Source: JBBQXH01 sp963710975
Lineage (GTDB): Bacteria > Actinomycetota > Thermoleophilia > Gaiellales > Gaiellaceae
Direction: 5' to 3'
Assembly (NCBI GenBank): GCA_963710975.1
Contig: CAVQCG010000005.1
Span: 186,001 to 250,000 of the forward strand
DNA: 64,000 nt
Part shown: in pieces, positions 34,766-43,354 of the stretch
How the letters are laid out: every line of letters begins with the position of its first letter
Position numbering within the stretch: the stretch's first letter is position 1
Made by a program: the position numbers and the translations under genes
Notes under the pieces: generated by a model
Seen by the model: the letters and a program-made list of their open reading frames with translations, nothing else
Told to the model about the DNA's origin: nothing
Databases searched by the model: none

Positions 34766-36050
34766 CTACCGAACGGCGAGCGAGTCGAGAACCTCGAAGA
34801 ATCCGGGGAAGCTTACTGTCACGCATTCGGCCCCCTCCACCTCGACGCCCTCACGTGAGATGAGGCCCGCCAGCGCACCGATCATCGCGATCCGATGGTC
34901 TCCCACGGACTCGACCACGCCGCCACCCTTGGGACGGTTGGGGACCCCGCGAACCCGGAATCCGTCGGGTGTCGGCGTGATCCGCGAGCCGAGTGCTCTG
35001 ATGGCATTCGTCACCGCGTCGATCCGGTCTGACTCCTTCGCCCGCAGCTCCTGCGCACCCCGGACGACGCTCTCACCGCGAGCGACCGACGCGCAGAGGG
35101 CAAAGAGCGGGAGCTCGTCGATGAGGAGCGGCACCTCGGCCGGCTCGATCGACGTCGCAGTCAGCTCGGCCGAGCAGACCTCGAGGTCTGCGACGGGCTC
35201 GCCTCCGGCGTTTCGCCGGTTGTAGACCGAGATCCGCGAGCCCATCCGCTCGAGCACGTGAAGGAAGCCCGTCCGTGTCGGATTCATGCCGACACCGTGG
35301 ATCCGGATCTCCGATCCTGGCAGGAGCGTCGCAGCCGCGACGAACGGCGCCGCCGACGAGAAGTCGCCGGGGATGTCGAGGGTCAGGGGTCGCAGGCGCT
35401 CGACCGGCCAGACGCTGACCGCGCCCGGCTTGCGCGAGACGCGAGCTCCGGCCCCAGCGAGCATGCGCTCGGTGTGATCGCGCGTGGGCGAGGGCTCCAC
35501 CGCAATCGTCGGCCCGCCGGTCGGCGTAGAGCCCGGCGAGGAGGATGCAGGACTTGACCTGCGCGCTCGCCATCGGAAGCTCGTATCGGATCGGTCCGAT
35601 CGGCCCTGCGTCGACGAGCAGCGGGGCGTGCCCGTCCGTCGTCTCGACGTGGGCGCCCATGAGCCGCAGCGGCTCGGCGATCCGTTCCAGTGGACGCGTC
35701 GAGAGCGATTCGTCGCCGACGAGCTCGAAGGTGCCGCTCTGCCCGACGAGGATCCCGGGCAGGAGGCGCATCAGCGTTCCGGCGTTGCCACAGTCGATCG
35801 CACCGTTCGGTGCGCGCAGGGCCCGCAGCCCGGCGCCCTCGACGCGGACGCGTTCACCCTGATCATCGAGGGCGACACCGAGGGCGCGCACGGCGGCGGC
35901 GGTCGAGAGCGTATCCGCCGACCGCCCGAAACCCCGGATCTCGCTCTCGCCTTCGGCGATCGCTGCGAGCAGGAGCGCTCGATGGGAGATCGACTTGTCC
36001 CCGGGCACCTCGAGGTCGCCGCGGAGGCTCTGGGCAGGGTCGATTCTCAC
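34766..36050 (-). CDS. aroA: EPSP synthase (frameshift mid-gene)
   Basis: 3-phosphoshikimate 1-carboxyvinyltransferase of the shikimate pathway. N-terminal half: VPGDKSISHRALLLAA, DCGNAGTLMRLLPGIL, PMASAQVKSCILLAGLY. At 35508-35525 the coding strand GACCGGCGGGCC carries one extra C; correcting it joins to PTIAVEPSPTRDHTERML, then IPGDFSSAAPFVAA, LRAKESDRI and GDHRIAM. Reconstructed length 427 residues, normal. The stretch GDKSISHRA and the NAGT motif are those of ordinary class I/II enzymes; herbicide sensitivity cannot be judged. It lies 6 bp after tyrA. Confidence 0.94.
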
Positions 36051-36056
36051 GTGCGG

Positions 36057-37163
36057 TCAGGCGCCCTCGTCGAACGCGGGCGCAGCGATCACCGAGTACC
36101 CCTGGCCCTCGAGCAGCCTCGCTGCTCGCTCGGCCTCCTGCTCGCCGGCCACGAGGATCTCGAGCGTTCCGCCGCGCTCGGGCGACATGTGGTGGACGTC
36201 GAAGTCCTCGATGTTGATGCCTTGCGCAGCAAGGGCCTGCGTGATTCCGGCAAACACCCCCGGCCGGTCGGTGACGTGAACGGTGATCCGCTGGAGCGCG
36301 CCCGCGTCGCCGTAGGACTCCTCGAGAAGTCGGCGGCGATTTCCGGCCGCCTCGCCGATCGAGCGCGCGAGGAAGCCGGCGTCCCGTTGCGCGAGGGCGC
36401 GTTCGAGCTCCTCGACGCGTCGGCGGTGCTCCGCGAGCGCTGCGCCGAGCGCGTCGGCGTTCTCGACGAAGATGTCGACCCAGATCCTCGGGTTCGCACC
36501 GGCCACCCGCGTCATGTCCTTCAGCGATCCGCCGGCGGCAGAGAGCGCCTCGTGACCGTCGACCCGCGTGGCGCCCGCCTGGTTCAGGAGCAGGTTCGCG
36601 AGGGCGTGCGGCAGATGGCTCGTCAGCGCGAGCAGCCGGTCGTGCGCCTGCGGATCGACCGCGACCGGGAACGCGCCGAGCGAGGAGACGAAGCCGTGGA
36701 GCGCCCTGTAGCGAGCGGGGTCGGTCTCGGCGACGGGCGTGAGGAACCAGGTCGCACCCTGGAAGAGCTCGCTGCTCGCGTGCTCGGGGCCGCGCGACTC
36801 CGATCCGCTCAGCGGGTGCCCGCCGATGAAGCGAACGCGGTCGCCGACGCCGTCGCACACCGCGCCCTTCGTCGACCCCACATCGGTCACGGTGCACCCC
36901 TCGGAGCTCGCCTCGAGCGTTGCCGCCACCTGCGCCGCGAGTGTCGCAACCGGCGCCGCGACCACGGCGAGCTCGGCATCGTCGAGCGCGTCGGCGAGGG
37001 ACTGCGCAGTCACGTCGACGGCACCCCGCGTTCCCGCGATTGCGAGCGCACCTTCGTCCGGGTCCCAGCCCGACACGCGGTCCACGCCGGCACGCTTCGC
37101 AGCGAGGCCGACGGATGCACCGATGAGACCGGTGCCGACGATGGCGAGACGGGAGATTCCCAT
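36057..37163 (-). CDS. tyrA: Prephenate dehydrogenase with ACT domain
   Basis: Converts prephenate to 4-hydroxyphenylpyruvate with NAD(P)+ for tyrosine synthesis. ATG 37163 (MGISRLAIVGTGLIGASVGLA) begins with the Rossmann loop. DVGSTKGAVCDGV, FIGGHPLSGSESRGPEHA and the catalytic-region LTSHLPHALANLL are typical. The C-terminal ACT domain (ITVHVTDRPGVFAGITQALA) suggests feedback control by an amino acid, presumably tyrosine. 368 residues. It is 34 bp after the amidase and directly upstream of aroA. Confidence 0.94.
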   Translation of the reverse strand: MGISRLAIVGTGLIGASVGLAAKRAGVDRVSGWDPDEGALAIAGTRGAVDVTAQSLADALDDAELAVVAAPVATLAAQVAATLEASSEGCTVTDVGSTKGAVCDGVGDRVRFIGGHPLSGSESRGPEHASSELFQGATWFLTPVAETDPARYRALHGFVSSLGAFPVAVDPQAHDRLLALTSHLPHALANLLLNQAGATRVDGHEALSAAGGSLKDMTRVAGANPRIWVDIFVENADALGAALAEHRRRVEELERALAQRDAGFLARSIGEAAGNRRRLLEESYGDAGALQRITVHVTDRPGVFAGITQALAAQGINIEDFDVHHMSPERGGTLEILVAGEQEAERAARLLEGQGYSVIAAPAFDEGA

Positions 37164-37197
37164 GTCCGGGGGCAAGTCTAGAGGCCGGCTACCGGCC

Positions 37198-38373
37198 TCA
37201 GAAAAGCCGTTTGGCCAGCCGGAGCAGGGCACGGTCGGAATCCCTGGGCCCAACGATCGAGAGGCCGAGCGGACACCCGTCCAGCGTTGCGAGCGGAAGC
37301 GAGATCTGGGGGAGGCCGCCGTGATTCGCGATGCAGAGGAGCGAGATCGCCTGGAAGCGTCGCGCGACCTCGACCTCCTCGCCCTTCGTTCCTCGCAGCG
37401 GAGCGATGCCGGGAGCAGTCGGAAGGCAGAGCACGGCCCCCGGGGGCAGCAGGCGATCGAGAGCACCGACGATGCGAGTCCGCTCGCCTCGGGCTGCAGC
37501 CGCGTCCTCCTGGCGGATCTGGGACGCGAGCTCGACGCGCTCCCGGATCCCCGGCCCGAGCTCGGGCTTCGCTTCCTCGACCCACGCTCCGAGGCTCTGC
37601 CAGATCTCGGCACCCTGGATGACGCGGAAGCACTCCATCCAGCCCGTGAGCCCGTCGGCGCTGACGACGACGTCCTCCCTTGTGCCGACCACGGCCGCGG
37701 CTCGCTCGACCGCCGGTGCCAGCGCCTCGGTCACATCGGGCCCCACGAGCTCAAAGGCGTCACGGGCGAGGAGGAGCCGTTCGGGCTCTCCGGCGAGGTC
37801 CTCGCCGCCGAGGAGGATGAGCCCGGCCCGCTCGAGAACGTCGGCATCGCGCGCGAACCAGCCGACGGTGTCGAAGCTCGGTGCGAAGGGACAGACTCCG
37901 TCGAGGGCGATCCGGCCGTGCGTGGGCCGCATCCCGAGGATTCCGCAGTAGCTCGCAGGCAGCCTGACGGAGCCTGCGCAGTCGGTTCCGAGCGCGAGGT
38001 CGCAGGCCTCTCCCGCGACCGCGGAGGCCGATCCACTCGAGGATCCGCCCGGAACACGGTCAGGGCAGGCGGGGTTGCGCGGCGTTCCGTAGTGGACGTT
38101 CTCGCCGGTGAGGCTGTACGTGAGCTCGTCGGAGACCGTCTTCCCGATTAGGCGAGCGCCGGCCCCGAGGAGCCGGGCGACCGCGGAGGCGGTTCGCCCG
38201 GCGGGCGAATGCGTGTCGAGCCAGGTCGGATTCCCGAAGCCGGTTCGCTGCCCGGCGACGTCGAACACGTCCTTGGCGGCGAAGGTCAGACCGTCGAGCG
38301 GGCCCGTGCCGGTCGGCTCGAGCTCGACCCGCAGGCCGGGGAGGAAGGCTCCAAGCGGGTCGGTGGTGCTCAC
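37198..38373 (-). CDS. Amidase (amidase-signature family)
   Basis: Hydrolase of the GatA/amidase-signature family. The Ser-cisSer-Lys triad can be placed: Lys in LTFAAKDVF, cis-Ser in GGSSSGSASAVAG, nucleophile Ser in GTDCAGSVRLPAS. At 391 residues it is shorter than GatA (about 490) and lacks its C-terminal part, resembling plant/bacterial AMI1-like amidases; it is therefore unlikely to be the tRNA amidotransferase subunit. GTG 38373 overlaps the amidohydrolase stop (GTGA). The pair of amide-bond hydrolases inside an aromatic amino-acid operon is unexpected; substrate unknown. Confidence 0.85.
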   Translation of the reverse strand: MSTTDPLGAFLPGLRVELEPTGTGPLDGLTFAAKDVFDVAGQRTGFGNPTWLDTHSPAGRTASAVARLLGAGARLIGKTVSDELTYSLTGENVHYGTPRNPACPDRVPGGSSSGSASAVAGEACDLALGTDCAGSVRLPASYCGILGMRPTHGRIALDGVCPFAPSFDTVGWFARDADVLERAGLILLGGEDLAGEPERLLLARDAFELVGPDVTEALAPAVERAAAVVGTREDVVVSADGLTGWMECFRVIQGAEIWQSLGAWVEEAKPELGPGIRERVELASQIRQEDAAAARGERTRIVGALDRLLPPGAVLCLPTAPGIAPLRGTKGEEVEVARRFQAISLLCIANHGGLPQISLPLATLDGCPLGLSIVGPRDSDRALLRLAKRLF

Positions 38374-39608
38374 CCTGCTTCGGGCCTGATCAGCTCGGCC
38401 GGCTCGCGCCAGAACGTCGGTCGGCCGCGCTTCATCCCCAGCATCGGCAACGCCACCTCTGCGACCGCAGCCTCGGGAGACGTCGAGTCGAGAACGACCA
38501 GGTCGGCCGGGTTGCCAACTGCGACGCCGTAGACGTCGAGGCGCAGGATCCGCGCCGATCTGGTGGTGATCATCGTGAAGCACTCCAGGATCTCACTCGC
38601 CTTGCCCACCTGCGCCACGTTCGCGTACAGGTTCGCCATGCGAACCAGCGAGCAGTCCCCGAACGGCGTGAAGGGGTTGAGGACGTTGTTCGAGGAGAGC
38701 GAGCAGTTGACGCCGAGCTCGAGCAGCCGGTGAGCAGGAGTGACACCACGCGGGATTCGATGAGTGTCGGCGCGGCCCATCAGATAGAGATCGGTCGACG
38801 GGAGGACGGTCACGGCGACACCCGCGTCGGCCAGCCGGCGGCCGACCCGCTCGAAACGAGCTGGAGGGACGAGCGAGAGCTTCGTGACGTGACCGACGGT
38901 GACCCGCCCGCCCCAACCGGTCTCGTCCGTCTTCTCGCAGACGTACTCGACGTCCATCCCGTCGGGTGTCTCGCCGAAGTCGAGATGCATGTCGATGTCG
39001 ACGTCGAACTCCCGCGCGAGCTCGAAGACACGGTCGATCTGGCCTCGCGGGTCGCTGTCCGTGTACGGCGCGGCCCCGACCACGCTCGCGCCGCGTCGCA
39101 GCGCCTCGACCATCAGCTCGTCGGTTCCCGGGTTGTTCAGCAGCCCCTCCTGCGGGAAGACGCAGAGCTCGAGGTCGATCGCCCAGCGAAACTCGTCGAC
39201 GAGCGGGAGGACACCCTCGACGCCGGTGAGACCGACCCCCGGATCGACCTCGACGTGCGTGCGCATATGCGTCGTCCCGTGGAGGATCGCCTTCTCGAGG
39301 GTGCGAGTCGCCCGGTCGTGGACGTCCTCCGCAGTGAACGCCTGCTTGGCGAGCGCCACCTGCTCGATTGCCTCTGCGAGCGTTCCCTCGTCCGAGCGGC
39401 ACCTGTCGAGGAGGCACGACTTGTCGAGGTGGATGTGAGTCTCGACGAAGCCCGGCGCCACGAGCCGGCCGCCGACGTCGATCCGCTCGCCTTCTGGGCC
39501 AGGGCCAGGCGCGATGGAGACGATTCGCCCGTCGTCGATCCCGATGTCGACCGTCTCGCGCTCGCCCGCACCGGCGAGCCGGGCGTTCGCGAGAACCAGG
39601 TCGATCAC
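38370..39608 (-). CDS. Cytosine-deaminase-like amidohydrolase
   Basis: Metal-dependent hydrolase of the amidohydrolase superfamily, cytosine deaminase/AtzC-like branch. The first metal motif is ETHIHLDKS (near residue 60), then THMRTHVEVDPG, DMHLDFGETPD and VTVGHVTKLS. At the position where cytosine deaminases carry the essential Asp, the sequence is SLSSNNVLNPF, with Asn, so cytosine itself may not be the substrate. GTG 39608 overlaps the aroG stop by 4 bp and the stop overlaps the amidase start, so expression is coupled to DAHP synthase. 412 residues, normal length. Confidence 0.82.
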   Translation of the reverse strand: MIDLVLANARLAGAGERETVDIGIDDGRIVSIAPGPGPEGERIDVGGRLVAPGFVETHIHLDKSCLLDRCRSDEGTLAEAIEQVALAKQAFTAEDVHDRATRTLEKAILHGTTHMRTHVEVDPGVGLTGVEGVLPLVDEFRWAIDLELCVFPQEGLLNNPGTDELMVEALRRGASVVGAAPYTDSDPRGQIDRVFELAREFDVDIDMHLDFGETPDGMDVEYVCEKTDETGWGGRVTVGHVTKLSLVPPARFERVGRRLADAGVAVTVLPSTDLYLMGRADTHRIPRGVTPAHRLLELGVNCSLSSNNVLNPFTPFGDCSLVRMANLYANVAQVGKASEILECFTMITTRSARILRLDVYGVAVGNPADLVVLDSTSPEAAVAEVALPMLGMKRGRPTFWREPAELIRPEAG

Positions 39609-40984
39609 GGGTCGCGCGCCGGGAAGACCTCGCGCTGACGCATGAGCTCGGCGACGCGGAAGGCGACGTCGAGCGACTGGCGTGCGTTGAGGCGCGGATC
39701 GCAGAGCGTCTCGTAGCGATGCGAGAGCTGCTCCTCGAGAACGGCTTCGGCACCGCCCAGGCATTCCGTGACGTCCTCGCCGGTGAACTCGAGGTGCACG
39801 CCGCCCGGCCACGCACCCTCCCGCCAGCAGGCGGCGAAGAAGCCCTCGAGCTCGGCCATGATCGCGTCGAAGTGCCGTGTCTTGACCCCCGAGGCAGTCC
39901 TGACGGTGTTCGCGTGCATCGGGTCGCAGGCCCAGACGACGGGCTGCTCCGCGTCGCGGAGCGCGCGGATCAGAACGGGAAGCCCCTCGCCGACGTGCTC
40001 GGCGCCCATCCGCACGATGAACGTCAGGCGGCCAGGGATCCGCTCGGGATTCAGTCGTTCGCAGAGCTCGACGAGCTCGTCGCCGGTCGCGGTCATCCCC
40101 ACCTTCACGCCGACCGGGTTGTTCACGCCCGCGAAGTACTCCGTGTGTGCACCCTCTGTCTGGCGCGTACGCTCGCCGATCCACAGCATGTGGGCCGAGC
40201 AGTCGTACCAGTCACCGGTCAGGGAGTCCTTCCGAGTCAGCCCCTCCTCGTAGTCGAGCAAGAGCCCCTCGTGGCTCGTGTAGACGTCGACCTGGTGGAG
40301 CTCGTGCGCCGACTCGAGATCGATCCCGCAGGCCGCCATGAAGCGCAGCGCGCGCTCGATCTCCGAGGCGAGCGCTTCATACCGCTGTCCCTCGAGCGAG
40401 CTGGCCACGAACTCCTGATTCCACGTGTGCACGTGGGTGATGTCGGCGAACCCGCCCTTCGTGAACGCCCGTAGGAGATTCAACGTCGCAGCCGACTGGT
40501 GGTACGCCTGAACCATGCGATCGGGGTCGGGGATGCGCGCCTCGGGCGTCTCGGCGTCGTCGTGGATGATGTGCCCGCTGAACGACGGGAGCTCGAGGTC
40601 GCCGACTCGCTCGACAGGCGACGAGCGAGGCTTCGCGAACTGGCCGGCGATGCGGCCGACCTTGACGATCGGAAGCGTGCCGCCGTAGGTCAGCACGGCC
40701 GCCATCTGCAGCATGATCTTCAGCTTCTCGCGGATCGTGATCGCCGAGAAGTCGTTGAAGGACTCCGCGCAGTCACCCGCCTGGAGCAGGAACGCGCGAC
40801 CCTCGCACACCTCGCCGAGGGATGCCCGGAGCTGCCGGGCCTCGCCCGCGAAGACGAGGGGCGGCATCGCCTTCAGCCTGTCCCTGGCTGCCTGCGCGCG
40901 AGCCTCGTCGGGCCACTCCGGCTGGTGGGGCGCAGGGTGCCCTCGCCAGGACGAGGGAGACCAGGACGGTCGAACGACGGCCAT
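39605..40984 (-). CDS. aroG: DAHP synthase, class II
   Basis: First shikimate-pathway step, condensing phosphoenolpyruvate and erythrose 4-phosphate. ATG 40984 (MAVVRPSWSPSSWRGHPAPHQPEWPD) gives 459 residues, close to the mycobacterial and plant class II enzymes. LLQAGDCAESF, VGRIAGQFAKPRS, HTWNQEFV, GVKVGMTAT and WACDPMHANT are diagnostic. TACACT ends 6 nt before the ATG, implying a leaderless mRNA. It opens a ten-gene leftward chain that also holds tyrA and aroA. Confidence 0.96.
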   Translation of the reverse strand: MAVVRPSWSPSSWRGHPAPHQPEWPDEARAQAARDRLKAMPPLVFAGEARQLRASLGEVCEGRAFLLQAGDCAESFNDFSAITIREKLKIMLQMAAVLTYGGTLPIVKVGRIAGQFAKPRSSPVERVGDLELPSFSGHIIHDDAETPEARIPDPDRMVQAYHQSAATLNLLRAFTKGGFADITHVHTWNQEFVASSLEGQRYEALASEIERALRFMAACGIDLESAHELHQVDVYTSHEGLLLDYEEGLTRKDSLTGDWYDCSAHMLWIGERTRQTEGAHTEYFAGVNNPVGVKVGMTATGDELVELCERLNPERIPGRLTFIVRMGAEHVGEGLPVLIRALRDAEQPVVWACDPMHANTVRTASGVKTRHFDAIMAELEGFFAACWREGAWPGGVHLEFTGEDVTECLGGAEAVLEEQLSHRYETLCDPRLNARQSLDVAFRVAELMRQREVFPARDP

Positions 40985-40990
40985 CGTTCC

Positions 40991-40996
40991 AGTGTA
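40991..40996 (-). promoter_or_regulatory. Leaderless-type -10 box for aroG
   Basis: TACACT (minus strand) ends 6 nt before the aroG ATG in the 31-bp gap shared with trpS. Confidence 0.6.
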
Positions 40997-40998
40997 GG

Positions 40999-41004
40999 GA
41001 TAAT
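40999..41004 (+). promoter_or_regulatory. -10 box for trpS
   Basis: GATAAT ends 11 nt before ATG 41016. Only 2 bp separate it from the aroG box on the other strand, so polymerase binding at the two promoters should exclude each other. Predicted leader 4-5 nt. Confidence 0.45.
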
Positions 41005-41015
41005 GCCGAACGGCA

Positions 41016-42005
41016 ATGCGCATCTTCTCTGGCATCCAGCCGACGGGCGAGAAGCACCTCGGCAACTACTCGGGCGGCTTCCGGCAGTACGTCGCGCAGC
41101 AAGAGCTCGGCGACGCGTACTTCTGCATCGTCGATCTCCATTCGATCACCGTCGGCTACGAGCCGGAGGTTCTCCGTGAGTCGACCCTCTCCCTCGCCGC
41201 GCTCCTGTTCGCGACGGGGCTCGATCCCGAGCGCTCGACCGTGTTCGTCCAGAGCCACAACGCCGATCACGCGGCAGGAGCGTGGCTGCTCGGCTCGGTC
41301 GCGAGCTACGGCGAGCTCCGCCGGATGCACCAGTTCAAGGACAAGGGCTCCCGCCAGGACTTCATCTCGGCGGGCCTCTTCACGTACCCCGTGCTGATGG
41401 CCGCCGACATCCTCCTCTACCAGGCCGACTCGGTGCCGATCGGCGACGACCAGCGGCAGCACCTCGAGCTCTCACGCAACATCGCCGAGCGCTTCAACGC
41501 CCGGTTCGGCGAGACGTTCACGATCCCCGACGGGGTCTATCCCGAGGTCGGCGCCCGGGTCATGGATCTCCAGGAGCCCGAGCGGAAGATGTCGACCACC
41601 GGTGGCACCGACCAGGGAACCGTCAAGGTGCTCGACCCCCCGGACGTCATCCGCAAGAAGTTCAAGACGGCCGTCACCGACTCGGGCCGAGACGTCAGAC
41701 GGGCCCCGGACAAGGCAGGCGTCTCGAACCTGATCGAGATCATGTCGGTCGCGACCGGAGAGTCGATGGAGACCGTCGAGGGCCGCTACGACGGTCAGGG
41801 CTATGGAGCGTTCAAGGCGGAGGTTGCCGAGGCGGTGATCGCGCTCCTCGAGCCCGTCCGGCTTCGCTACGACGAGCTCCGGTCTGATCCGGGCGAGCTC
41901 CAGCGGCTCCTGGCCCGTGGTGCGGAGAAGGCGCGTGCCGCGTCCCATCCGACCCTCGCGACGATGGTCGACAGGATGGGCTTCGCCGCACCGCCTTCCG
42001 GCTAA
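41016..42005 (+). CDS. trpS: Tryptophanyl-tRNA synthetase
   Basis: Charges tRNA-Trp. Class I signature HIGH appears as TGEKHLGNYSGG and KMSKS as RKMSTTGGTDQG. SGIQPTGEKHLGN, the start of the protein, is standard for the bacterial enzyme, as are AADILLYQADSVPIGDDQRQHLELSRN and MDLQEPERKMS. 329 residues, normal. It is divergent from aroG across 31 bp and converges on the acyltransferase gene with a 4-bp overlap of the 3' ends. Confidence 0.97.
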   Translation: MRIFSGIQPTGEKHLGNYSGGFRQYVAQQELGDAYFCIVDLHSITVGYEPEVLRESTLSLAALLFATGLDPERSTVFVQSHNADHAAGAWLLGSVASYGELRRMHQFKDKGSRQDFISAGLFTYPVLMAADILLYQADSVPIGDDQRQHLELSRNIAERFNARFGETFTIPDGVYPEVGARVMDLQEPERKMSTTGGTDQGTVKVLDPPDVIRKKFKTAVTDSGRDVRRAPDKAGVSNLIEIMSVATGESMETVEGRYDGQGYGAFKAEVAEAVIALLEPVRLRYDELRSDPGELQRLLARGAEKARAASHPTLATMVDRMGFAAPPSG

Positions 42006-43243
42006 CCAACCCTCGCGTCGAGCGCGCCACCGGACCAGGCGGAGGCATACTCGAGCGCCAGCCGGCCCACGGGCACGCTCTGCCGGATTGCCTCCGGATC
42101 GACCACCAGAGACCGGCGATCCAGCACACGAGCGACGCCGAGGCGGTTGAGCGTCGCCGCACAGCCGGAGAGTCTCTCGCGCCTACCGCGCGACTCGAGG
42201 AGGAAGGGGTCGACCGGCCGGCCATCCGCCTGTGCCGACCCTACGGCCACTTCCAGCCTGGTATCGAGATCCGCGAGCGTCACCGTGTCGAGACCGGAGT
42301 CGGCGACGTCGACGAGCCGTCCTGCGACCACCTGCCCGCAGGTCAAGGGCGTCGTTCGCATCAGCGCGTACAGGATCTGTGCCTCGACGTCATCGGCGAG
42401 ATCGGCGAGCGGCTGTCCGAAGGCGACGAACGCCAGCGGACGGCCGGGCTGCAGAGGGTCGTAGGCGATAGCGACAGGAAGCACCGACTCGGGGCGACCT
42501 CGCCGAACGAGCATGCCCGCACCCCCGCGGACAGGACCGATGGCTCCGTCCAGTGACGGCCGACCTTCCGGAAAGACCAGCAGCACCACGCCCGAGCGGA
42601 GGAGGTCGACGAGGCCACGAATCTCGGCGGTCGCCTCGGCTGCACGTCGCTCCCACGCCTCGTCGAAGGCGGCATGCCCAAGCTCTGCCCGGCGGCAGAA
42701 CCGCCAGAGCACGTCGGCGTACGTTCCGTTCAGCACGTCACCGACGACGCACGGCTCGGGGAGCCCGGCCTCGAGCGCTCGCTCCCGTAGGAGGCCGTAC
42801 GTGCTGGCCGGCAGCAGCGGCTCGAGCGGGGCGGCCTGCGGAACGGCGGCGAGAGCACGCCCGAGGCGCAAGCGTCTGGCATCGGGATACGGGACGGGGT
42901 GCATCGGGAGGCGGGCGAGCACACGGCCGATGCCGACGCCGTAGAGGGCACGGCGGGCGGCGAGCGGGAGACCGGCCGGGAAGCCCGCGAAGAAGCCACG
43001 CTCGAAGACGTCCTCTCGCGCCGCGAAATGCGGACGCACACTCCGGTGTCGCCACAGCCCGTAGCCGAGATAGATCGAGGGGCAGATGAGCGGCACGTCA
43101 GTCTCGGCCCGGTGTGTGCTGACGATCAGGGTGCCGGGCCGGAGACGGGAAGGGACAGGCCCGATCGTCGTAACGCGGTAGAGAGTGCGTGTGTTGACCC
43201 ACATCCCGAGCGCGATCGCGTCGTAGAGCAGGTCGTACAGCAA
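42002..43243 (-). CDS. PlsC-like acyltransferase, extended
   Basis: Acyltransferase-superfamily protein of about 413 residues. HRAETDVPLI near residue 50 is the HxxxxD box and VFPEGRPSLDG the EGxxS/T-like box; GAGMLVRRGRPESVLPVAIAYDP follows. It is much longer than PlsC (about 240): the C-terminal 120 residues (from about DVEAQILYALMRT) have no motif I know. The frame is open to ATG 43327, but TTG 43243 lies 8 nt after TAGGCT, and the upstream codons look less coding, so I prefer TTG 43243. Substrate unknown; divergent from the aminotransferase. Confidence 0.72.
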   Translation of the reverse strand: MLYDLLYDAIALGMWVNTRTLYRVTTIGPVPSRLRPGTLIVSTHRAETDVPLICPSIYLGYGLWRHRSVRPHFAAREDVFERGFFAGFPAGLPLAARRALYGVGIGRVLARLPMHPVPYPDARRLRLGRALAAVPQAAPLEPLLPASTYGLLRERALEAGLPEPCVVGDVLNGTYADVLWRFCRRAELGHAAFDEAWERRAAEATAEIRGLVDLLRSGVVLLVFPEGRPSLDGAIGPVRGGAGMLVRRGRPESVLPVAIAYDPLQPGRPLAFVAFGQPLADLADDVEAQILYALMRTTPLTCGQVVAGRLVDVADSGLDTVTLADLDTRLEVAVGSAQADGRPVDPFLLESRGRRERLSGCAATLNRLGVARVLDRRSLVVDPEAIRQSVPVGRLALEYASAWSGGALDARVG

Positions 43244-43251
43244 GGCGCGTG

Positions 43252-43257
43252 AGCCTA
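43252..43257 (-). promoter_or_regulatory. Possible leaderless -10 box for acyltransferase
   Basis: TAGGCT (minus strand) ends 8 nt before TTG 43243. It is the main reason for choosing that start; the spacing is at the long end of the pattern in this window. Confidence 0.35.
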
Positions 43258-43342
43258 CCAGCCGCGCCTCGGAGGCTCCCACCCGACCGGGGGAATTCAC
43301 CCCGATCGGGCTCTGACCCTCCCGCATCGCCGGACGCGGAAG

Positions 43343-43348
43343 TAATCT
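43343..43348 (+). promoter_or_regulatory. Leaderless-type -10 box for aminotransferase
   Basis: TAATCT ends 6 nt before ATG 43355, which favours that ATG over the GTG at 43352 directly before it. Confidence 0.55.
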
Positions 43349-43354
43349 CTCGTG

